From contig JAJXUS010000027.1 in NCBI GenBank assembly GCA_021782675.1, positions 1 to 10,954 on the forward strand: a DNA stretch of 10,954 bases. The letters are read 5' to 3'. The position numbers and the translations under genes are program-made. The notes under the pieces are model-generated. The model searched no databases. It worked only from the letters and a program-made list of their open reading frames with translations, and had not been told where the DNA came from. Origin of the DNA: Acidobacteriota bacterium. Its GTDB lineage: Bacteria > Acidobacteriota > Terriglobia > Terriglobales > Acidobacteriaceae. Below, in pieces: positions 1 to 6,080 of this stretch (its first letter is position 1; the number at the start of each line of letters is the position of its first letter).

Positions 1-180
1 GCGGGTCTCGTCATCGACGAAGCTGGGAGCAAGCTGGTCCCGACCTACGCCAGCAAGAACGGCAAGCGCTACCGCTATTACGTCTCGCAAACCCTCACAA
101 CCGGAACCCGTGGCAACGCACCCCACGCCATCCGCGTGCCGGCCGCAGACCTCGAACGTCTCGTCAGCGCACGCCTCTGC
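1..180 (+). pseudogene. Serine recombinase, C-terminal zinc-ribbon fragment, cut by window start and truncated at its 3' end
   Basis: Frame 1 from the first base reads as the recombinase zinc-ribbon region of large serine recombinases (COG1961-like). It includes NGKRYRYYVSQTL followed by RVPAADLERLVSARL, closely resembling the family's usual RYRYYVS...RIPA.EIE.LV stretch. Beyond about base 180 the resemblance stops. The frame stays open to a stop at 568-570, but that part is only the antisense of the downstream MerR gene. Family members normally continue well past this point with a further C-terminal domain, so the gene looks truncated and fused to foreign sequence. The catalytic N-terminal half lies outside the window, so whether the 5' part is intact cannot be judged. 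Such enzymes cut and rejoin DNA for phage, transposon or element integration, so this is probably the relic of a mobile element. Recognition of the family is from motif memory, not a search. The exact breakpoint is uncertain by about 10 bases. Confidence 0.7.
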
Positions 181-749
181 CGCTGCGTCCGTTTCGGCTT
201 CTTTTCCTCTGCTACAGCCTTCTCCGACGCCACAATCGGCTTTTTCGCCGCCGCATCTGAGCCTAGCATCGCCAGCAGATCGCGCATCTCCGCCCGGAGC
301 GCCTGGATATCCGCAGGGCTCTTCCCGGGACGTGCGGCGGAAGCCTTCGCGCGGGGTGGAGCGACAGCCCGGATTACACCGGCAGGCGCGGCGTCCGCTG
401 CAGGCGCGCTTGCCGCCTTGCCTGTGGTCTTGACCACCGCTGCTTCGGCCGGGTGCCGCCGCTTTTCGCCCAGCACGCGGCGGGCGCCGGCGATGGTGAA
501 CCCTTCTTCGTACAGCAGCCGTTTAATCGCAATGACAACCTCGACATCGCGCCGCCGGTACAGTCGCTGACCGGTGCCACCCTTGTTCGGGCGCAGTTGC
601 GGAAACTCTGTCTCCCAGAAGCGCAGCACGTACGTCGGCAGGGCGCACAGGCGCGAGACATCTCCAATGCGGAAATAGAGTTTGTCGGGGATAACGATCG
701 AGGCCGCTGCGGTCTGCGTCTTGCTGCGTGCAGCCTGATGTTGTGCCAT
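78..749 (-). CDS. MerR-family transcriptional regulator with a probably replaced C-terminus
   Basis: This 223-residue DNA-binding regulator has an N-terminal MerR winged helix-turn-helix at about residues 24-94. Visible signatures are YFRIGDVSRL, YVLRFWETEFPQLRP, RLYRRRDVE and IKRLLYEEGFTIAGAR. An Ala/Lys/Pro-rich linker follows, then a short helical segment (IQALRAEMRDLLAMLG) that may dimerise. No effector domain or metal-binding cysteine pattern is seen, so the inducer is unknown. The start at 749 is chosen because six G's (756-761, minus strand) lie 6 nt upstream. A longer open frame to 905 exists, but its extra 52 residues look like translated non-coding DNA. From about residue 190 the protein is encoded by the antisense of the recombinase remnant. 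The last 30 or so basic residues are therefore probably not native, and the original stop was lost. The HTH assignment is firm; the target genes are unknown. Confidence 0.85.
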   Translation of the reverse strand: MAQHQAARSKTQTAAASIVIPDKLYFRIGDVSRLCALPTYVLRFWETEFPQLRPNKGGTGQRLYRRRDVEVVIAIKRLLYEEGFTIAGARRVLGEKRRHPAEAAVVKTTGKAASAPAADAAPAGVIRAVAPPRAKASAARPGKSPADIQALRAEMRDLLAMLGSDAAAKKPIVASEKAVAEEKKPKRTQRQRRALTRRSRSAAGTRMAWGALPRVPVVRVCET

Positions 750-755
750 CACGAT

Positions 756-761
756 CCCCCC
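756..761 (-). promoter_or_regulatory. Ribosome binding site of the MerR gene
   Basis: A run of six G's on the minus strand lies 6 nt before the ATG at 747-749. It is the only purine-rich Shine-Dalgarno-like site near any start of this frame, and it decides for the 223-residue product over the longer reading frame starting at 905. Confidence 0.55.
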
Positions 762-863
762 GTACTTGCGCAGCCATCGCGCGGTCTGGCGCCGGCCGGT
801 GCTGGCCCTTGTTGCCTGCACTTGGGGAGCGTGCATACAGCCGCAGCGCGCGTGCTTGAGCAA

Positions 864-869
864 AGTATA
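864..869 (-). promoter_or_regulatory. Possible -10 element upstream of the MerR gene
   Basis: The minus strand reads TATACT here, matching five of six bases of the sigma-70 -10 consensus. No good -35 is found 16-18 bp upstream (ctccgt region), so the call is weak. If real, the leader would be about 110 nt. The rest of the 243 bp between the MerR start and the FecR-protein stop (750-992) holds no gene or terminator that I can support. Confidence 0.2.
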
Positions 870-992
870 GGGCAGCCGGGCACCCCACGGAGCAGCGATT
901 TGCATAGAAAAAATGCGGGGAAAAGAACAGCGCGCGATATGTCTTCGCCGCCCGTCGAAATTCCCCGTACTGCTGCGAATGCAACCGTCGTG

Positions 993-2861
993 CTACCGCC
1001 GCTGGTCCGGCACCCCGCGCTGCGCCGGGGTCTCCCGCTGCGTGCTGCGCGCTGGCGGAGCCCAGGCGGGATGGGGTGGAAACTCCTTCGTTCGTACCGG
1101 GCCAGCCGGACGGCCGCGGCTGATGTTCTGCACCTGCGCCGGGCTCAACGGACGGCCCGGATCCATTCGATATGCGGGCTGGCGCTGCGCAAAGCTGGGC
1201 GCGCGCGCCGGTGGTGGCGTGCGCGCAATCAGCGGTCGCGGCGGATGCCCTGCGCGCACCGGCGAGACTGGCTCACGCGGAGAGACAGGGCCGGTGCGCG
1301 GGGCGTAGGCCGGCGAGGCGCCGCGCGCCTGCTGCCCGGCAATCGGCGCTGTGTGCTGCGGCATCGCAGGTACTCCATGGGTCAACGGCGCCGTTTGGAT
1401 GGATGGCCGGTGCAGCGGAACACCGACGCTTGTCACCGGATGCGGCACCAGATTGCGTACGCTGGGCGCAACGAAGGGATGGGGAATGACCTGCACGCGC
1501 TGCAACTGCCGCGGCGTGGGCCGGATGACGGTCTGCGGGGTAATCGCATGGCCGCTGGTGAACGCACTCTGCCGGATGGCGACCGTGGCCAGCTTGCGAT
1601 TCACGAAGCGGACATTCTCATAGTTCTGCCGACTGTGATAGTAGGCGTAGTAGTTGTTCCGGTTGATCGTCACGTTGCGGATATTGGTGACGTTGACCTG
1701 CGTAAAGTACTGCGGCGTGCAGTGGTACCAGGGATAAAACGGTTCACCCGGTCCCAGGGGAAACCACCCCGACAAGGCCACGCCCCCGGCGGTAAAGCCT
1801 GCTCCGCCGACAAAACCCACCAGCGCCGGAGAGTAGACCGGAACCACATTGACCGGCCCCGGAACCCAGCCCCAGCGCGATCCGATGAATGCCCAGCGGC
1901 CGTAGTGAAACGGCGCAAAGCCCCACGGGGAAGCGTCCACCCAGGTCCAGCCCCACGGCGAAACCCAGATCCAGCGTCCCATCGAATACGGAACCCATCC
2001 CGGCGCCACCGCGTTCGGGTACCAGACTGGCCCGTAATCGGAACTCAGGCCCCACGACCCATACTGGTCCAGATCAGCGGAGCCAACCGTCGCCGGATCG
2101 ACATACCGCCGGGTCTGCGAGGCCAGCATCTCGCGGTCGCGGTTCGCGCTCCAGGCATCGAACGGGTCCTCGCCGGGAAAGCGCTGCATCACGGCTTGAA
2201 TCGGATTGGCATTGGTCAGCCGAATGGACTGGCCGGCCCCCAGCGACTGCGCAAGGCCAGGACCGCTGAGATCCACTGCGCCGGAGTTGACCGTAATCAG
2301 CGTGCCGCCTTCGCCTAGATAACAGTCAATCCGCACATCCCCCGGCTGCACCACTGTGATGGCGCCGTTCGGCGTATCGATCTCCAGCGTGTTTCCCGGC
2401 GTCAGCCCAAAGCTGCGCACATGCAGGCTGCCCTGGGTCAGGCCAAGCTGCGTGATGGTGTCCGTCAGGTTCGTGATGGTCAGATCGGTCAGGTGCCAGA
2501 CGCGCACCGCCGTCTGTTCGAACTGCAGTTCAGCGCGGGCATCACCAGCGGCGTAAAGCCGGTCGCCGCTGCTCATCGGATAGTTATCGGTGGCGGCCGT
2601 CCACTGGTCCACGCCGGCCGGCTCAATGGACACCTGGCCCTGCACCTGCGCCAGCCTGGCCACGCGCACCGGCGGATTCTGCGCGCCGCTCTCACCCTGG
2701 GCAAAGGCCGATCCACCGGCAACGGAACCAGCCACCAGTGCAGCCAGCAGAAGCCACAGCATCGTGATGCCACGCCGCATCCGCCGGGCAAGCGGCTGGA
2801 CCGTGACGCGCAGCGACTCCTCGCGGCGGGACAATAGCATCGAAGCAGAGCAGACGGACAT
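993..2861 (-). CDS. Secreted FecR-domain / DUF6600-type protein with proline-rich tail
   Basis: This is a 622-residue exported protein. A basic N-terminus (RRMRRG) precedes a hydrophobic segment at about residues 34-52 ending in AFAQ, a likely signal peptidase I site. Residues 67-217 fit a FecR-type beta-strand domain: VARLAQVQGQVSIEP, SGDRLYAAGDARAELQF, LEIDTPNGAITVVQPGDVRI. Residues 265-340 are rich in Trp, Gly and Tyr (WVPYSMGRWIWVSPWGWTWV, APFHYGRWAF), the pattern of DUF6600 proteins. The last 160 or so residues are Pro/Arg/Thr-rich and probably disordered. In iron uptake FecR is a membrane sensor paired with a sigma factor. Here no sigma factor or TonB receptor adjoins and the N-terminus is an export signal, so that role should not be assumed; an envelope-associated function is only an inference. 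The start is set by a perfect AGGAGG 5 nt upstream. The gene is divergent from the lipoprotein gene. Confidence 0.85.
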   Translation of the reverse strand: MSVCSASMLLSRREESLRVTVQPLARRMRRGITMLWLLLAALVAGSVAGGSAFAQGESGAQNPPVRVARLAQVQGQVSIEPAGVDQWTAATDNYPMSSGDRLYAAGDARAELQFEQTAVRVWHLTDLTITNLTDTITQLGLTQGSLHVRSFGLTPGNTLEIDTPNGAITVVQPGDVRIDCYLGEGGTLITVNSGAVDLSGPGLAQSLGAGQSIRLTNANPIQAVMQRFPGEDPFDAWSANRDREMLASQTRRYVDPATVGSADLDQYGSWGLSSDYGPVWYPNAVAPGWVPYSMGRWIWVSPWGWTWVDASPWGFAPFHYGRWAFIGSRWGWVPGPVNVVPVYSPALVGFVGGAGFTAGGVALSGWFPLGPGEPFYPWYHCTPQYFTQVNVTNIRNVTINRNNYYAYYHSRQNYENVRFVNRKLATVAIRQSAFTSGHAITPQTVIRPTPRQLQRVQVIPHPFVAPSVRNLVPHPVTSVGVPLHRPSIQTAPLTHGVPAMPQHTAPIAGQQARGASPAYAPRTGPVSPREPVSPVRAGHPPRPLIARTPPPARAPSFAQRQPAYRMDPGRPLSPAQVQNISRGRPAGPVRTKEFPPHPAWAPPARSTQRETPAQRGVPDQRR

Positions 2862-2965
2862 GGCGCCCTCCTGGGCAATGCGCCCCGAAGCCCCGCAAAA
2901 AGGAACTGTTCCGCAGGGCCCGGCGTATGTCATCTTAGACGGACACAGCGAAGGTGAGGTGCGGA
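2862..2965. promoter_or_regulatory. Divergent promoter region with an 11-bp dyad
   Basis: This 104 bp gap must carry the promoters for both the secreted FecR/DUF6600 protein (leftward) and the lipoprotein (rightward). It contains the dyad GGAAC-t-GTTCC at 2902-2912, which could be a regulator-binding site. I cannot assign confident -35/-10 pairs on either strand. The region is the only long non-coding gap between these two envelope genes, so joint control is possible but inferred. Confidence 0.35.
2867..2872 (-). promoter_or_regulatory. Ribosome binding site of the FecR/DUF6600 gene
   Basis: The minus strand carries a perfect AGGAGG 5 nt before the ATG at 2859-2861. It fixes the start against a longer open frame reaching 2990, whose extra N-terminal residues overlap the divergent promoter region and show no protein-like features. 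Confidence 0.8.
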
Positions 2966-3610
2966 ATGCGCCAAAGTGTGATGCCGGCAAAAATCACGAT
3001 CCGCGGAACCGCCAGAATCCTCGTCACCCTGGCGAGCGGGTTCCTGCTGATCGCCCTCCAGGGCTGCTCGGTGCAGCACTCCAGCAGTGGCGACGCGGAG
3101 CACGTCCGGCTGCAGACCCCCGTCGGCGGCCTTGAAGTGCGAACCGACGCCGCGCAGCCGCCCGACGTCGGCCTGCCGGTCTATCCCGGCGCGACCCCCG
3201 TCGGAAAGCAAAAGGATGACTCCGGCGCGGCCGACATCCACATGAACTTCGGCCGCTGGCACCTGAATGTCAAGGCTGCGGAATACCAGACGCCGGACGC
3301 GGAAGACAAGGTGGTCGCCTTCTATCGCAGCGCCATGAAGGAATACGGCGATGTGGTGACGTGCAAGGATAAGACCCCCGTCGGTCAGCCAACATCGACC
3401 CGGGACGGCCTGACCTGCGCCGAAGACCACGAAGTGGACCTGCGCGTCGACGAGCATTCGACTTCGGTCGCGACGGCTCCCGGAGGAACCATCAAGCTGC
3501 TCGCGGGGGCACCACGCGACCAGCATATTGTGGAGCTGCGTCCGCACAGTGGCGCAACGCGGTTCTCGCTGGTGATGGTCCAACTGCCCGGCAAGAAAAC
3601 GACCAACTGA
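2966..3610 (+). CDS. Putative lipoprotein of unknown function
   Basis: This is a 214-residue protein with a lipoprotein signal. Arg/Lys residues precede a hydrophobic stretch at residues 18-31, then LQGC with Cys34 as the likely lipidation site; the Gln at -2 is slightly unusual for a lipobox. The mature part contains LPVYPGATPV, FGRWHLNVKAAEYQTPD and VVAFYRSAMKEYG. This looks like a soluble domain that I associate loosely with acidobacterial hypothetical proteins carrying a 'YPGA' segment and a 'VVxFYxxxM' helix. I recognise no enzyme motif. The start at 2966 is preferred over the upstream GTG (2954) and the later ATG (2981) because GAGGTG lies 4 nt upstream of it. TPVG occurs three times in the mature protein, each encoded by the same 12-base string. 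The gene is divergent from the FecR/DUF6600 gene and 59 bp ahead of the zinc-ribbon membrane gene. Lipoprotein assignment is good; the function is unknown. Confidence 0.8.
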   Translation: MRQSVMPAKITIRGTARILVTLASGFLLIALQGCSVQHSSSGDAEHVRLQTPVGGLEVRTDAAQPPDVGLPVYPGATPVGKQKDDSGAADIHMNFGRWHLNVKAAEYQTPDAEDKVVAFYRSAMKEYGDVVTCKDKTPVGQPTSTRDGLTCAEDHEVDLRVDEHSTSVATAPGGTIKLLAGAPRDQHIVELRPHSGATRFSLVMVQLPGKKTTN

Positions 3611-3634
3611 ATCCCTGGTTGGCCGCGGCGTCGT

Positions 3635-3663
3635 TTGCCTGACGCACGAGCGTGGGTTACGTT
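3635..3663 (+). promoter_or_regulatory. Weak candidate promoter for the zinc-ribbon membrane gene
   Basis: TTGCCT at 3635-3640 and TACGTT at 3658-3663 are separated by 17 bp. Both match the sigma-70 consensus only partly. The start codon at 3670 lies 6 nt after the -10, where transcription would start, so the message would be leaderless. It is offered because no Shine-Dalgarno sequence sits at a usable distance. Co-transcription from the lipoprotein gene is an alternative. Confidence 0.2.
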
Positions 3664-3669
3664 GAAGGG

Positions 3670-4335
3670 ATGGAGGCAATCTGCCATCGCTGCAGCGCCA
3701 CGGTTGAGCCGGACGCACAATACTGCCCGAACTGCGGCGCGCCGCAGATTCGTTATCTACCGCAGGAAGACGCAGCGCCCATTCCGGTGCCCGCAAAACA
3801 CTCCGCGTCGGTCGTGTTCGGCGGCATCGCGTGGCCGGTGGCGATCCGCATTTCAATCGTCGTCGCGCTCATAACTGGCGCGCTCACGACGCTGCTCGCG
3901 CCCGGCAGCATCCTGTGGGTAACGGGCGGAGCTTTCCTCGCGATTCGGCTCTACGCCCGGCGCACCCCCCAACATCCGCTGCCGCGGCGCAGCGGCATCC
4001 GCATCGGCGGACTGGTCGGCCTGCTCACGGCGGCCGTCGCGCTGACGGGCAACTCCCTCTTTCTGGTCATCCAGCGCTTCGCCTTGCACCAGGGCTCTGT
4101 CATCGATACGCAGCTTACGTCGATCGTGACCCAGGCGGCCGCCCGCGCCTCCTCGATGGACCCACAGGCGCCGGTCTCCATACTGACCAGCTTCTGGCTC
4201 TCCCCGGAGGGCCGTACCGGGCTCATCCTGCTGACCATGGCCTTCCTTTCCGTGCTGATCCTGCTGTTTGCCATCGCTGGCGGCGCCTTCGCCGCGCAGT
4301 TGGCCCGCAGTCGCACCAGGGGCGCTGCCCTGTAA
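3670..4335 (+). CDS. Zinc-ribbon multi-pass membrane protein, function unknown
   Basis: This 221-residue protein begins with a zinc ribbon: Cys5-x2-Cys8-x10-Cys19-x2-Cys22 (CHRC ... YCPNC). A short Pro-rich linker follows, then about four hydrophobic segments: VAIRISIVVALITGALTTLL, SILWVTGGAFLAIRLY, GGLVGLLTAAVALTGNSLFL and LILLTMAFLSVLILLFAIAG. The ribbon would face the cytoplasm and bind Zn2+, a layout common in small bacterial membrane proteins of unknown role. The start is uncertain. A GTG at 3652 would add six residues, but it has no ribosome binding site. The ATG at 3670 follows AAGGG directly with no spacer, which suggests leaderless translation. It lies 59 bp after the lipoprotein gene and 88 bp before pyrR, so it may belong to either transcription unit. 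Membrane and zinc-ribbon features are clear; no function is claimed. Confidence 0.8.
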   Translation: MEAICHRCSATVEPDAQYCPNCGAPQIRYLPQEDAAPIPVPAKHSASVVFGGIAWPVAIRISIVVALITGALTTLLAPGSILWVTGGAFLAIRLYARRTPQHPLPRRSGIRIGGLVGLLTAAVALTGNSLFLVIQRFALHQGSVIDTQLTSIVTQAAARASSMDPQAPVSILTSFWLSPEGRTGLILLTMAFLSVLILLFAIAGGAFAAQLARSRTRGAAL

Positions 4336-4384
4336 CGTATCCCCCTGGCTTGTTCCGCCGGACAAATGCCCACGGACTGACGCC

Positions 4385-4413
4385 TTGTGCCTCGTGCGGC
4401 AGCCTCGTATCAT
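4385..4413 (+). promoter_or_regulatory. Candidate pyrR-pyrB-pyrC promoter
   Basis: TTGTGC (4385-4390) and TATCAT (4408-4413) are spaced by 17 bp. The -10 matches five of six consensus bases, the -35 three. Transcription would begin near 4420, only a few nucleotides before the pyrR start at 4424/4427, giving an almost leaderless mRNA. Upstream, a small imperfect stem (TTGTTCC-gcc-GGACAA, 4350-4365, one bulged T) would be transcribed only by read-through from the preceding gene. It does not resemble a PyrR attenuator that I recognise. Confidence 0.4.
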
Positions 4414-4423
4414 CGTTCGAGAG

Positions 4424-5005
4424 ATGATGACCCCGTCTACCGGCAACTCCGATGCAATTGCCAGCCTGCGCGAGCGCTCGCGCCTGATGTCCTCCTCGGA
4501 AATTGAGCGCACACTGGTGCGGCTGGCGCATGAGATCGTCGAGAAGAACAATGGCATCGACAATCTGGCGCTGGTCGGTATTCACCGCCGCGGCGTGCCG
4601 CTGGCCCAGCGGCTGGCGCGCCTGCTGGAGGCCATTGAGAAGAAGCCCATTGCCGTGGGAACGCTCGATATCAGCTTCTACCGCGACGATCTCTCCACAC
4701 GCGATGCCCGGCCTGTGGTGAAGCCGGGCGCACTCGGCTTTGATGTCAACGGCCGCGATGTCGTGCTCGTGGACGATGTGCTTTACACCGGCCGCACCGT
4801 ACGCGCTGCGCTCGATGCCCTGATTGCCCACGGACGCCCGCGCCGGGTGCAGTTGCTGACGCTGATCGACCGCGGGCACCGCGAACTGCCGATTGAAGCC
4901 AGCTTTGTCGGCCGCACAGTACAAACCACAGACCGCGAAGTGGTCGAGGTCAAACTGGAAGAGACCGACGGCAGCGAACAGGTGCTGCTGATGGAACGGG
5001 TGTGA
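4424..5005 (+). CDS. pyrR: PyrR: bifunctional pyr operon regulator / uracil phosphoribosyltransferase
   Basis: PyrR makes UMP from uracil and PRPP. In Bacillus it also binds pyr mRNA in response to UMP and attenuates transcription. This 193-residue protein aligns by eye with B. subtilis PyrR across its length: IERTLVRLAHEIVEKNNG, LALVGIHRRGVPLAQRLA, LDISFYRDDLS, the PRPP loop VVLVDDVLYTGRT (residues 113-125), LIDRGHRELPI and VGRTVQT. The N-terminus has about 15 residues more than the Bacillus protein. The start is ATG at 4424 or the adjacent ATG at 4427; only GAGAG lies upstream. Earlier in-frame starts would overlap the preceding gene and add non-homologous sequence. It is the first gene of a packed operon, with pyrB starting 7 bp after its stop. 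Identity is secure. Whether it regulates by attenuation here is doubtful, because no leader of useful length is apparent. Confidence 0.95.
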   Translation: MMTPSTGNSDAIASLRERSRLMSSSEIERTLVRLAHEIVEKNNGIDNLALVGIHRRGVPLAQRLARLLEAIEKKPIAVGTLDISFYRDDLSTRDARPVVKPGALGFDVNGRDVVLVDDVLYTGRTVRAALDALIAHGRPRRVQLLTLIDRGHRELPIEASFVGRTVQTTDREVVEVKLEETDGSEQVLLMERV

Positions 5006-5012
5006 ACCGCGC

Positions 5013-6080
5013 TTGAAGACCCCAGCCAACCAACCGGCAGCCGCAGCGTCTTCCCAGCAAACTTCCTCATCGTTTTCCTGGCACCCCGGTTCCGCAATCT
5101 CCATCGGCCATTTTTCGCTTCCTGCCGTTGACCGCATTCTGGCCCGCGCCGCAAAGCTGGAGGCCATGCCCGTCCCGCGGCGGGCGAAGCTGCTGCAGAA
5201 GCGGCGCGTGGCGCTGCTCTTTTATGAGTCCAGCACTCGCACCCGCACCTCCTTTGAGCTGGCGGCCAAGTCTCTCGGTGCGGACACGGTGCTGGTCAGC
5301 GCGCTTTCCTCCAGCATCGAAAAGGGCGAGTCGCTGAAGGACACCGGCCTGACGCTGCGGGCGCTGGGCGCGGAGTGCATCATCCTGCGCCATCCCAACT
5401 CCGGCGCGCCGTTTTTACTGGCCCGCGAGACCGGCCTGCCGGTGCTGAATGCCGGCGACGGCATGCACGAGCACCCCTCCCAGGCGCTGCTTGACCTGCG
5501 CACCATTCTGTCGCGTCTTGGCCGCGCCCAACACACGCGCGCTGTGGCGCGTGTGCCAATCGACGAAAAAACTCTCACGGGCGTCACCGTCACCATCACC
5601 GGCGACATTCTGCACAGCCGCGTCGCGCGGTCAAATGCGCTGCTGCTGCCCCGCCTGGGGGCACAGGTCGTACTCTGCGGGCCGCCAGAACTGCTGCCGG
5701 AGATCGCCGCCGATATCGGTCCGGGCATTTCAATCGAGCGGGACTTTGAACGGGCGCTCGCACGCTCGCAGGTCGTCATGATGCTGCGCATTCAGAAAGA
5801 GCGGCTTGCCGGGCTGCAGCTCGATCTGGCCCGTTACATCGAACGCTATCAACTGAACGGCGAACGCCTGCGCCGCTATGCCCCGGAGGCTTTGGTGATG
5901 CACCCTGGCCCGATGATTCGCGGCCTCGAGATCACGAGCGACGTCGCCGACGGACCGCAATCCGCAATCACGGAGCAGGTCCACCACGGCGTGGCCGTCC
6001 GCATGGCGCTGCTGGCGCGGGCGCTGGGTTCAACTGCCGCCCGCACTCACCGCGCCACGAGGAAAGCGAGACCCGCATGA
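5013..6080 (+). CDS. pyrB: Aspartate carbamoyltransferase catalytic subunit
   Basis: PyrB catalyses carbamoyl phosphate + aspartate to N-carbamoylaspartate, the committed step of pyrimidine synthesis, in the cytoplasm. The family signatures are all present: the carbamoyl-phosphate loop SSTRTRTSFE (residues 73-82), Lys104 in SSIEKGES, HPSQALLDL (His154, Gln157), GDILHSRVARSN (197-208), LRIQKER (259-264) and MHPGPMIRGLEI (His297). At 355 residues it is longer than B. subtilis PyrB (about 300). The excess is a Ser/Ala/Gln-rich N-terminal tail of about 28 residues, an insertion near residues 170-188 (QHTRAVARVPIDEKTLTG) and a basic C-terminal tail. The start is TTG at 5013. An in-frame TGA at 4989-4991 excludes earlier starts, and the next Met (51) would remove the first conserved helix. 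No strong Shine-Dalgarno is seen, so coupling to pyrR is likely. No pyrI regulatory subunit gene is adjacent. Confidence 0.95.
   Translation: MKTPANQPAAAASSQQTSSSFSWHPGSAISIGHFSLPAVDRILARAAKLEAMPVPRRAKLLQKRRVALLFYESSTRTRTSFELAAKSLGADTVLVSALSSSIEKGESLKDTGLTLRALGAECIILRHPNSGAPFLLARETGLPVLNAGDGMHEHPSQALLDLRTILSRLGRAQHTRAVARVPIDEKTLTGVTVTITGDILHSRVARSNALLLPRLGAQVVLCGPPELLPEIAADIGPGISIERDFERALARSQVVMMLRIQKERLAGLQLDLARYIERYQLNGERLRRYAPEALVMHPGPMIRGLEITSDVADGPQSAITEQVHHGVAVRMALLARALGSTAARTHRATRKARPA

Noticed and set aside
750..905. N-terminal extension of the MerR frame to 905
   Set aside because: The extra 52 residues have no family resemblance, and a purine-rich ribosome binding site precedes the ATG at 749.
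950..995. Terminator for the FecR/DUF6600 gene
   Set aside because: No stable stem followed by a U-run is visible on the minus strand below 993; a GCAT-tttttct-ATGC pairing near 904-918 has only 4 bp.
453..2318. A 621-residue plus-strand open frame
   Set aside because: It is antisense to the FecR/DUF6600 and MerR genes, is Arg/Pro/Ala-rich with no domain pattern, and has no ribosome binding site. Long antisense frames are expected in GC-rich coding DNA.
2862..2990. N-terminal extension of the FecR/DUF6600 frame to 2990
   Set aside because: It would overlap the divergent lipoprotein start and lacks a ribosome binding site; AGGAGG fixes the start at 2861.
2930..3856. A 308-residue minus-strand open frame
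   Set aside because: It is antisense to the lipoprotein and zinc-ribbon genes, both of which have real signal or metal-binding features; the frame itself shows no protein-like pattern.
4350..4365. Imperfect hairpin TTGTTCC-gcc-GGACAA upstream of pyrR as a PyrR attenuator
   Set aside because: It is short, has a bulge, is not followed by a T-tract, and lies upstream of the best promoter; it does not match the PyrR element as I know it.
4223..5167. A 314-residue minus-strand open frame
   Set aside because: It is antisense to pyrR, whose family match is unmistakable.
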